Positions 26,001 to 32,711 of a DNA stretch of 64,000 nucleotides are shown piece after piece. Below the pieces are notes generated by a model. That model saw only the letters and a list, made by a program, of their open reading frames with translations. It searched no databases and was not told the DNA's origin. The stretch covers positions 496,001 through 560,000 of the forward strand of contig NZ_CP019771.1 in NCBI RefSeq assembly GCF_004328665.1. Direction: 5' to 3'. The translations under genes were made by a program, and so were the position numbers. How positions within the stretch are numbered: the stretch's first letter is position 1; each line of letters opens with the position of its first letter. This stretch comes from Pseudoalteromonas sp. DL-6 (GTDB lineage: Bacteria; Pseudomonadota; Gammaproteobacteria; Enterobacterales; Alteromonadaceae).

Positions 26001-27526
26001 TTAGTGACACTGCCATCTGGCTGGGTTATTGATTCTAACTGGCCATAAGGGGTATAACTGTATTTTATTTCACTGCTATCTGGCTTTATTTCAGTAACTT
26101 TTTGACCTTGTGCGTTATAACCGTATTGCCACACATTACCATTAGGGTCGGTGTGCTTAACTAACTTACCTTGCGCGTTATGTACAAAGTGTTCTTTATG
26201 CCCACGCGAGTCTATACAGGTTGTTTCACCAGCGTCTAAATTATATTCAAACTGATACGTATAGGTGTTGTTATCGCCCCATTGTTTTATACATTTAGCA
26301 CTCGATGAGTAACTGTCCCATTCAAAGTGATGGCTAAAACCACTGGCACGAGTACGCTTAGTTAATAAGTTAGCGGCGTTATAGCCATAATGCTCTGTTT
26401 CACCTTGCTGATTGGTCGCGCGAACGAGGTTTTTGTTTTCATCATAATCATATTGCGCAAGTAACGGCGTAAGTAATACTGGCTTGTTGTTATCACCTGT
26501 ACGGTAAGCCGAAATGTTTGCCAGCAACCCTTGCGGGTTATATTTTAAAATACAGCCACGCGCTTTATTTACCTCAACGCGATGCAAGCGCTCTTTCGCA
26601 TCGTAATAAAAACCAATACTTTGGCCTTTTTCATTAATAACTTTTTCGAGCAACCATGAGTTCTCGCCGGCTTTAAACGTAAGGTGTTGATCATCTGGGG
26701 TTACCAATACTTGCTTACCATTAGTTTGGTAATGCAACGCCAAATTACTGCTTAACTGATAGCTCGATTGCCCCGGTTTTACTTTTTCAAAGCGGTGTTT
26801 AGCGCCATGCTCATCTTGGTATTCTAACCAGTAGCTGCCCTTTTGTTTTGGGCCCACTTTAGGTGGCGGTAAATAGTGCTCAGTTAACTGCACCATAAAA
26901 TCATGTCGCCAACCATTACCCATCACACTGCATACATCCGCATGCGATGAGCGGTATAGGCGTCGCCAAATTAATTGTTTGCTGCCAGCTAGGGTGAAAT
27001 CAATAAGCGGCAAGATTTCTTCACCCGAAAGCATAGAAACTGGATCAGAGCGGCACTCTTGTTTGGTGATAGGTTCTTCACTTGGGGTATTATTACTTGC
27101 ACCGCCACTGTTTTTAGCCGGCGCTTGAGAGGCACTTTTGCCTGAGGCTGTTGAACTGCTCTTACTATTTGCCTTTTTACCTGCTGCGCCGCTATTGGTG
27201 TTATCGCTTACCTGAATGGCCGACTTAGCTTTTTGATGATAACAACTAATAGTACCTGCAACCAAAGCTTGGGTTAATACACTTGCGGTTTCACGGGCTG
27301 ACGCACCGCGCGAACAGCTTACTCCTGCAAGGTTAAGCAAGTTAATAACGTCTAAACGTTTAGCTGCGTCGCTTGAAAGTGCACTACCTACTTGCGCAAT
27401 TTGATTTTTGGCACTTTCCGGCGTGTTAGCTGCTACAGCAACAAAGCCCGACGGCGCAGAACCTTTACCTGCGACGAGGCAAATTGGGTAACTTATTCCC
27501 TGTAAAACAACGGTATTACTTTGCAT
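23021..27526 (-). CDS. Rhs/YD-repeat T6SS effector with kinase-like C-terminal toxin tip
   Basis: 1501 residues. N-terminal region (1 to about 150) with a Ser/Ala-rich linker; an Rhs opening segment (DPVSMLSGEEILPLIDFTLA); a long YD-repeat shell (about 250-1200); and the core-end signature QDPIGLVGGINHYQYAPNP then WVDPFGLMC, ending at 1257. The tip (1258-1501) is variable and looks kinase-like: LGEGGYKEAL (1325-1334) as a nucleotide loop, Lys1346 after a strand, Glu1363 in a helix, then LHIKDLQFMYGADGLPQIAD, with Asp1455 as a catalytic-loop candidate and Asp1470 (ADP) in the DFG position. Rhs shells encapsulate toxins delivered on PAAR/VgrG. Its ATG overlaps the previous stop (TAATG). The kinase reading is inference from motif order. 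Confidence 0.93.
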   Translation of the reverse strand: MQSNTVVLQGISYPICLVAGKGSAPSGFVAVAANTPESAKNQIAQVGSALSSDAAKRLDVINLLNLAGVSCSRGASARETASVLTQALVAGTISCYHQKAKSAIQVSDNTNSGAAGKKANSKSSSTASGKSASQAPAKNSGGASNNTPSEEPITKQECRSDPVSMLSGEEILPLIDFTLAGSKQLIWRRLYRSSHADVCSVMGNGWRHDFMVQLTEHYLPPPKVGPKQKGSYWLEYQDEHGAKHRFEKVKPGQSSYQLSSNLALHYQTNGKQVLVTPDDQHLTFKAGENSWLLEKVINEKGQSIGFYYDAKERLHRVEVNKARGCILKYNPQGLLANISAYRTGDNNKPVLLTPLLAQYDYDENKNLVRATNQQGETEHYGYNAANLLTKRTRASGFSHHFEWDSYSSSAKCIKQWGDNNTYTYQFEYNLDAGETTCIDSRGHKEHFVHNAQGKLVKHTDPNGNVWQYGYNAQGQKVTEIKPDSSEIKYSYTPYGQLESITQPDGSVTKFAYNQLGQRVLTTLPDGQTITRKYSVAGLLQSETFGDGRTVLYSYDKFGQLTQHINKDGQVTKFVWNEQGELLAKHHNDELIRYSYDSLGRVNATINNAGLLTQYKYNEHGQLAQTIAFDEKDPENKQHQHFSYDDAGRLISSQNSKGDTTEQHFEGLSQPHCVIQPDGSALHLTYDKERNLTAIERSDGHVYRISYDANENPTQVTGFDGTLQQYKYDACNRLTSVTQSDKRHVKIERDKLGRVTAQHASLATDTHIVNNANYYSYNLQGKITRAHNAQSTLKQQFDKGGRLLRAEQVHNQQQAHTLKYSYDDYGRRQSLTLPDLSTLKYSYNKFGQLSAIHLQQANSNAVELAALSYDSQGNIQTQKFGNDVTLIQQFDVFNRLTQQQLTHPAQALFDTCAYNYDSVNQLITRKEQGVNSHNINFEYNSLGQLIQQNLASSEVDTITQYQWDSFGNPVSQSRIQNNQLAEQQTPQHNDDSDASNKVESNQSANTNNVLHSEYSDSKSATLSSDLSKDDGVIKGSTDADRLTHFGDSDFHYDEFGNQIRETGKGIKTRREYNAFNQLSCFNNNGTLTQYDYDPLGRRIAKHTEQGKIDYIWDNDQLIGEYQHGEYTWYINLPNQFHPVALIKQGEVYYYHLDQLNTPRFVTNNKAEVVWENQADVYGYEEPKTESEFNKENSFTQPIRFQGQYLDEESGLHYNRYRYYSPKQQRFINQDPIGLVGGINHYQYAPNPVNWVDPFGLMCKEGEKSLKDALAVSVASGTISNELSDKLLQSAYDGNLTPKVIKAHLRSLTIPPTPIRWVPPSVLDNKLGEGGYKEALAIDDEEVLLIPKRNSTSMNPATIEDIKQEAKDLETIKALGLPVITIPEFGTTISSDGKIVQGGIQERMLFNGRDIEKNIMKGTNSQGLTTESLKAVLSQDSLDELERIYNIFEEKELHIKDLQFMYGADGLPQIADPQEVALGSSDSDFSLDSIVREYKLINSVLGF

Positions 27527-28371
27527 TAGCTGTGTACTTCCTCACTTATCCATAAGTATGATGCTGCACCTTGATGCTTAGCTTGCTCCTGTGAAAGCAT
27601 TAATGCATTACTAAAATGCTCAACAATTGCAGGGCTTGTGGTTAATTGGTACAAATTAACCAACCCTTCTAGTGCGCCTATTTTCCCTAATTTATAATTG
27701 GGTAGTTCGTAATATGTGTGCTCATCAATTAAGCTAGTAAGTAGCTGTAAATTGTTTAACCAACTATCATCATCTATCCCATTTCCTGGTGCAAAAATTA
27801 GATCTATCTTATTCTCTGTTTGTTCAGCTAAACGCGTAAGCATACCTGCTAGCTGATTATGTTTGCTAAAATCAATAGATGCTGCAATTTCATGGCTTAC
27901 CTGCGACCACCCGCAAGGCACCATTTCAACTAGAGCCAACGCGCCACCTACACCTTGATAAACAAACTGCTGCTGTTTATTTGCTTTAAAGGTTGCATCT
28001 AAAGCAATTACATTAAATTTTTGCCATTTTTTTTCACCGGCCAAAGCTATAGCAGAGTGTGCACCTGTTGATCCATGAAAAATCAGCTCGTTGCTATGAT
28101 CGGGGTATAACTGTTGTAAGCTCTGAGTTAATAACTGTTTTAGCTCATCTTGAAATGATAACGCTGGTAGTAACCAGATCATCGGCAATGTGCTGTCTGT
28201 GACTTCTGCCATTAATTCTTTAGATTTAATTATGCAATCGTAAACACAGGCATCCCAAGACTGCCATTGCAGTTCATTAAAAACAGCACTGTTATCGTCA
28301 AATAATAATGCATCTACGCTGCTAATATTTGGGGCAGAAAAGCATACCATCTCTATTGAAAATGCACTCAT
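27526..28371 (-). CDS. Rhs-linked accessory protein, resembles a degenerate ketosynthase (thiolase fold)
   Basis: 281 residues, cytoplasmic. The layout recalls the second half of beta-ketoacyl synthases: FNVIALDA, GVGGALALVEM, then IDLIFAPGNGIDDDSWL (like IDxVxAHGTGT) and LPNYKLGKIGALEGLVNLYQ (like the KxxxGHxxxAAG helix). The catalytic histidines are replaced, by Pro in APGNG and by Lys in LGKIG, and no active-site cysteine motif is evident, so it would be a pseudoenzyme, perhaps a chaperone or adaptor for Rhs loading. The assignment is mine from pattern. It overlaps the upstream gene by four bases and abuts rhs. Confidence 0.6.
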   Translation of the reverse strand: MSAFSIEMVCFSAPNISSVDALLFDDNSAVFNELQWQSWDACVYDCIIKSKELMAEVTDSTLPMIWLLPALSFQDELKQLLTQSLQQLYPDHSNELIFHGSTGAHSAIALAGEKKWQKFNVIALDATFKANKQQQFVYQGVGGALALVEMVPCGWSQVSHEIAASIDFSKHNQLAGMLTRLAEQTENKIDLIFAPGNGIDDDSWLNNLQLLTSLIDEHTYYELPNYKLGKIGALEGLVNLYQLTTSPAIVEHFSNALMLSQEQAKHQGAASYLWISEEVHS

Positions 28372-29393
28372 GATGCCACCTCGTCCTGAGCTTTATTGGC
28401 AGCGAGGTGTTGATAATAGCGATATAAGTTAAACACCCCTTGGCTATAGCTATCCATGGCTGATAAATAAATGGCATTAGGCACTTCATCAAGAGGGTGT
28501 CCTGCAATCAATCGTAAACTCGACATGGCGGTTTCATATTTAGACCAGTTATGTTTTAACTGCTGCTGAAACTCTAATAGCGCGCTTTCATCACCTTGCC
28601 AAGCGAGTCGCTGGATATCGTACTCCACTAGCTGATCGAGTTTATCACCTAACATGCGTCTTATTAGCGCAATAATTAACGCGGGTTGCTCTACTTGTTG
28701 TAATAAAGAATTGGCTAAAACAATCAGTTTTACAAAACCGCTTTGTAATAAAATATGCAATGTATGATCAACCGATAAGGTATTACTGGCATGATTGCTT
28801 AAGCTATTTACTTGCTCAAAATTTAATGACAACAAAAATAACGACATTAAGGGTGATAGATGGGCTTGCTCACTTAATGCATCAAAAATAGCCGTTAATA
28901 TCTGTGGCTCGTGGTGCTGCGCAAGGCTAGTAATTTGATTTATAGTGACCAGGGTTTGCGGGGGAATTTCATCATCAGCACTGTAAGCAAAAAACAAGGT
29001 GTTTAAATTTAATAGCCGAATTAAGTTAAAGCTATGCTGTTGAATAACCACTTTATTTATAATGATTTTAAAAAAAGCACTTAGCGCTGGCTGATTAAGC
29101 AATTCATTTATAAATATAATATTTTTATTTTGTGGCAAGTTAGCCATAACTTCAATACATGCTTGGGCAACTAATTCATCGTTTTTAGTGTTAGTTATTA
29201 TTTCGACTAGTTGCTCAGTGGTGGGCAATTCAAAATTATTTTTTTGATTATTGTTTTTTGCGTTTACCCAGCAGCTTTCTAATAGGGTTTTTCTTAAATA
29301 ACGAACATGACCTACACACGTAAACGGGCACAATTGAGCGTTACTAATTTGTAGTAATTGTGCTTGATGATCACTTAAATAGGTCGCTAGCAA
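28368..29393 (-). CDS. Rhs-linked helical-repeat accessory protein
   Basis: 341 residues, largely alpha-helical, with repeated helical pairs (ELVAQACIEVMANLP, PQILTAIFDALSEQA, PALIIALIRRMLGDKL) reminiscent of HEAT-like repeats. It starts at TTG (29393), two bases after the PAAR stop, and ends with an ATGA overlap into the next gene, so it is translationally coupled on both sides. It is probably an adaptor or scaffold for effector loading; I do not recognise a named family with confidence. Confidence 0.6.
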   Translation of the reverse strand: MLATYLSDHQAQLLQISNAQLCPFTCVGHVRYLRKTLLESCWVNAKNNNQKNNFELPTTEQLVEIITNTKNDELVAQACIEVMANLPQNKNIIFINELLNQPALSAFFKIIINKVVIQQHSFNLIRLLNLNTLFFAYSADDEIPPQTLVTINQITSLAQHHEPQILTAIFDALSEQAHLSPLMSLFLLSLNFEQVNSLSNHASNTLSVDHTLHILLQSGFVKLIVLANSLLQQVEQPALIIALIRRMLGDKLDQLVEYDIQRLAWQGDESALLEFQQQLKHNWSKYETAMSSLRLIAGHPLDEVPNAIYLSAMDSYSQGVFNLYRYYQHLAANKAQDEVAS

Positions 29394-29395
29394 AG

Positions 29396-29686
29396 TTAGC
29401 CACCAATTAAAACAGTTGGGTTGCCAACAACGATTTTTCCGCCGTGGCCACTATCATCGCCCATTCTGGCAGCGGGTTTACCATTAATTTTAACGCTTCC
29501 CGAGCCTGTTTTTATGCTATCTGGCGGGCCAATACACACTATCATGTCGCCTTTGCGCGCCGCGGGCATGCCACCTATTAACACATTGCCAGAGCCGGCA
29601 ACTATAGGTCCACCCACATGTGGCACTTTAGCGGTCACTTTAGGGCATACATGCATATGACCAATTGTAGCAGCGGGTTTACCCAT
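29396..29686 (-). CDS. PAAR-domain spike-tip protein
   Basis: 96 residues of PAAR repeat. It begins MGKPAATIGHMHVCPKVT and continues GPIVAGSGNVLIGGMPAARK, KINGKPAARMGDDSGHGGKI and a final PTVLIGG. The metal-binding candidates His11/His13/Cys14 and the later His are present. PAAR proteins cap the VgrG trimer with a sharpened cone and attach effectors. It is a stand-alone PAAR without extension, so the Rhs protein would have to bind it non-covalently, helped by the accessory proteins encoded between them. Confidence 0.93.
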   Translation of the reverse strand: MGKPAATIGHMHVCPKVTAKVPHVGGPIVAGSGNVLIGGMPAARKGDMIVCIGPPDSIKTGSGSVKINGKPAARMGDDSGHGGKIVVGNPTVLIGG

Positions 29687-29724
29687 TTTGACTCCTTGTC
29701 GTATCTTTGCTTGTTTATGAAATA

Positions 29725-30084
29725 CTATTCATACAGTGGAATAACTAGTAGCTTGTTAGTCGTCACTAATAGCGAAATTTCTTCAATTAGCTCATCTTTA
29801 CTGTGATCAGCAAGTGCCACTGTGCTTTGAGTTGCATATTGATATAAATTTGAAATTACATTTTCACTATTAAGTGCATCACTTAAATGAATAAAAAACT
29901 GCTGTGCATAATAGCCATTCATAGCTTTTAAATGACTTAAAGCAGGGCTTAATAATGGATCATCTGGCCTATTGATTGGTAAACACACTAAATGCGGTAA
30001 ACCATAACGGCAGTAAACAACGTGCCCGTTATTTGCAATGCCGTTTCTAAACCCTGATTGAAAGTTATTGACTATTTCCATCAT
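29725..30084 (-). CDS. VgrG-coupled small protein, unrecognised
   Basis: 119 residues (117-118 if the second ATG is used), no signal peptide. It has a short beta start (GHVVYCRYGLPHLVCLPI) and a helical middle (YYAQQFFIHLSDAL). Its ATG overlaps the vgrG TAA by one base, so the protein is made with VgrG. It is too small for DUF4123 or DUF2169 adaptors. A VgrG/PAAR assembly helper is the simplest guess. Confidence 0.6.
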   Translation of the reverse strand: MMEIVNNFQSGFRNGIANNGHVVYCRYGLPHLVCLPINRPDDPLLSPALSHLKAMNGYYAQQFFIHLSDALNSENVISNLYQYATQSTVALADHSKDELIEEISLLVTTNKLLVIPLYE

Positions 30085-31937
30085 TAATTTAACTTAATTA
30101 CACCAGCAGATAAAGTAATGGCACTGCCATCTACTTTTACATTACTGCCTTTAATATCAATGTTTGTACCTTCAATAGTAATATTGCCACTACTGCTCAT
30201 TTTAATTTGCGCCGAGCCTGTTTTAATCACTATTTCGTCACCCGCTTCAATATTAAGTGTTTTACCGACTTTTAAGGTGTCATTTTCACCCATTTCAGCA
30301 ACACGGTTAGCTGTGACTTTGAGATTGTCGTTATTAAGAATTTCAACATTACGGTCGTTATCTATTTTTTCGTTTTGATCGTTTTTAACGTAAAGCTGTT
30401 TATCTTTTTCGGCTTGCATATACACAAGCTCGCTGCCTTTTTTATCCTCAAATCGCAGCTCATTAAAGTTATCTGCTCCACCTTCTTTAGTTGAGCGAGT
30501 CTTAATACCACTTTGCGTTTTTTCACCAGGTAATGCGTACGGAGGCATTAGGTCTGCGTTATAAACAGCACCGCTTATTATAGGTTGATCTGGGTCGCCA
30601 TTAATAAAGTCGACGAGTACTTCTTGACCAACGCGGGGAAAGAAAAAGGCGCCCCACTTTTTGCCAGCCCAGTTTTGTGCAACTCGGATCCAACATGAAC
30701 TTTTAGAGTCTTTTTTACCTTCACGATCCCAATCAAATTGCACCTTAACGCGGCCATATTGGTCAATCATAATTTCATCGGCGCTATCACCCGTTACTAT
30801 GGCTGTTTGTACGCCGTTGATAACCGGTTTCTTTTTGCTCACTTGCGCTCTGTAGGGAATGTCTTTTGGCACACATTCAAAGTGGTTAGAATACACTTCT
30901 TCACTTGATGCTTGTGCAGCGCCTGATTGGTTTGGTACCACAATCGACGTCATCATCGAGGTGATAGCAAAGGTTTTACCTTCAAGGCGTGGGTCTTCAT
31001 GTTTTTTGAAACTAAACAGTTTACCAACAGAGAATGAGCGGCAGTCACTGCGCCCGCTTGAGAGCTTCATGTCTCTTTGCAGTGACTCTAGTTGAACTGA
31101 TGCCAAATTAGCCGCGCGAGGATGACACTCTGCTTCAGCTGTATATTCAAAAATTTCTGATACCGATTGGGTCGGTAATTCTGCGTTTGCTTGCTCTGCA
31201 TCAGGGTAACGTGATGGCTGTTTAAAATCGTAGCCCAAACGTTTGAAACTACCTGGCGCTAAGCTTAATCCGCCCTGCCAACGCGAAACATGAGACTCAC
31301 TTAAATGGCCAGTTGAATGAACAACTTTAGCCTCACCACACATTTCATATGCGGTAATATCATCTGCTAAAACTAATGTATGGTTACTTTTTGTATGCTC
31401 AAAGAAGTAAAAAATCCCCTCGCTTTGTAATAAGCGTTGGATAAAGTCAAAATCTGACTCTTGGTATTGCACACAGTATTCGTATTTGGGGTAGGTTTTA
31501 CTGGTTTTATCTGAAAAAGCCACATTGTGTTGGCCAAACAAATCAGCAAATATATCTTTTATTGTTTTCTTTTGGAAAATGCGGCTATTCTTGCGATTAC
31601 GCATAGAAGCGGCAAAAGGCACAATGGTAGCTTGATAATCAATGTAATTTTTTTGCTCGTCAACGTCCGCAGTGCGGCTGCCGTTAGAAACCAGCTGGCT
31701 CACAATACCGTGATAATAACGTTCACCCCCACCCTCGGCATTTTTTACCTTTATCGATACCGGCTTGCCAACCAGATCTTCATGTGCGATTTGTTGGCCT
31801 ATGGTGTACATATTGGCCGACATAACAAATAAATCTGACATGGCTTCTTGTGCAACGAAGCGTGTTAAATAAAGGGCGTCTTTACCAACAGGGGTACTAA
31901 TTTGAATTACGTTTTTATCTTGTGTTGCTTTTTGCAT
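30084..31937 (-). CDS. vgrG: T6SS spike protein VgrG (TssI)
   Basis: 617 residues in the order expected for VgrG. A gp27-like base (about 1-370, with YCVQYQESDFDFIQRLLQSE, a VgrG hallmark) is followed by a gp5-like OB domain (DQYGRVKVQFDWDREGK, SCWIRVAQNWAG, FFPRVGQEVLVDFINGDPDQ) and a beta-helix needle (about 500-617: LNIEAGDEIVIKTGSAQIKM). There is no long C-terminal effector extension, so cargo is carried through PAAR and partners. It is preceded by hcp with a terminator between, and followed by coupled small genes and PAAR. Confidence 0.97.
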   Translation of the reverse strand: MQKATQDKNVIQISTPVGKDALYLTRFVAQEAMSDLFVMSANMYTIGQQIAHEDLVGKPVSIKVKNAEGGGERYYHGIVSQLVSNGSRTADVDEQKNYIDYQATIVPFAASMRNRKNSRIFQKKTIKDIFADLFGQHNVAFSDKTSKTYPKYEYCVQYQESDFDFIQRLLQSEGIFYFFEHTKSNHTLVLADDITAYEMCGEAKVVHSTGHLSESHVSRWQGGLSLAPGSFKRLGYDFKQPSRYPDAEQANAELPTQSVSEIFEYTAEAECHPRAANLASVQLESLQRDMKLSSGRSDCRSFSVGKLFSFKKHEDPRLEGKTFAITSMMTSIVVPNQSGAAQASSEEVYSNHFECVPKDIPYRAQVSKKKPVINGVQTAIVTGDSADEIMIDQYGRVKVQFDWDREGKKDSKSSCWIRVAQNWAGKKWGAFFFPRVGQEVLVDFINGDPDQPIISGAVYNADLMPPYALPGEKTQSGIKTRSTKEGGADNFNELRFEDKKGSELVYMQAEKDKQLYVKNDQNEKIDNDRNVEILNNDNLKVTANRVAEMGENDTLKVGKTLNIEAGDEIVIKTGSAQIKMSSSGNITIEGTNIDIKGSNVKVDGSAITLSAGVIKLN

Positions 31938-31963
31938 TCCTTGCTTTTCCCATCCTGAAGATC

Positions 31964-31993
31964 AAAAAAAGCTCTGAGCACAAGCCCAGAGCT
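31964..31993 (-). terminator. Intrinsic terminator between hcp and vgrG
   Basis: Minus strand: AGCTCTG, ten-base apical part with a second short GC pairing, CAGAGCT, then T7. It follows the hcp stop by about 18 bases and would keep the abundant tube protein mRNA separate from the lower-demand vgrG-rhs genes, which then rely on read-through or on an unseen promoter. Confidence 0.82.
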
Positions 31994-32011
31994 ACAATCG
32001 GGTAACAAATA

Positions 32012-32491
32012 TTACATTTGTTGACCTTTAACACCGCTGTAACCATATACTAGTGGTGCAGTGATGTTGTTTTGATCGTCAGTTGGTGTAACAGTCATCA
32101 TCATTTCAGTGTAGCTGATAGTGATTGTTTCAATTGGACGGTCGTTTTGAACAGATACTGAGTAGCTAGAGATCATGGCATCTGTAAGTTCGATTTTCAT
32201 GATTTCTTCAACTTTATCACCTTGTTTAGTGATATGAAAAACAGCAGGTAGACCTTTACCAATAGTTGCTTCTTTGAAAAGATCCGGAGATGCTTTATCT
32301 TGAAGTTTAGTAATAGTCACGTCGCCTAGACGAGTAGAGCTAGATTCACGATCCATCGCTGTACCAGTCGCTGAGCTAATTTCACGGCTAACGTTCCAAT
32401 CTAAAGATAAAACTGTAATTAAATCTTTGAAAGACTCGGCAGTAGTTTCGCCTTTGATTGAACCGTATTTTAAATATGTATTTGCTTGCAT
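32012..32491 (-). CDS. hcp: T6SS tube protein Hcp (TssD)
   Basis: 159 residues, Hcp1-type. It runs from MQANTYLKYGSIKGE through LSLDWNVSREIS, the middle strands DVTITKLQDKASPDLFKEA and IMKIELTDAMISSYSVS to TISYTEMMMTVTP. Hexameric Hcp rings stack into the inner tube fired by the sheath and can carry small effectors. I chose the ATG at 32491, with AAAGGAG upstream; an upstream in-frame start would add nine residues without a ribosome site. A 220-base gap before clpV's end gives room for its own promoter. Confidence 0.96.
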   Translation of the reverse strand: MQANTYLKYGSIKGETTAESFKDLITVLSLDWNVSREISSATGTAMDRESSSTRLGDVTITKLQDKASPDLFKEATIGKGLPAVFHITKQGDKVEEIMKIELTDAMISSYSVSVQNDRPIETITISYTEMMMTVTPTDDQNNITAPLVYGYSGVKGQQM

Positions 32492-32711
32492 TTGATAATG
32501 CTCCTTTTTATTAAACAATATTATCCATTATGTGGATTCGTTTACTTTGGTTACCCAAAATTCCTTGAAATCATTATCTCTAAAACAGCAATGAAAAGGT
32601 CTTCAGAATTCCTTTCCCTAGATGAAGACAATGTCTCAAAAATTCCATGTTTCTATATAAGACACACGAATTATAAAGCGCTAAAACTAAAGAAACAACC
32701 TTAAAAACAGG

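Noticed and set aside
23021..27526. Frameshifted or split Rhs gene
   Set aside because: The frame is continuous from the N-terminus through the core signature and the tip, and the ends match neighbouring genes.
18251..32491. Genomic island or prophage boundaries around the effector genes
   Set aside because: No integrase, tRNA, flanking direct repeats or insertion sequence was seen; the region reads as the tail of the T6SS locus.
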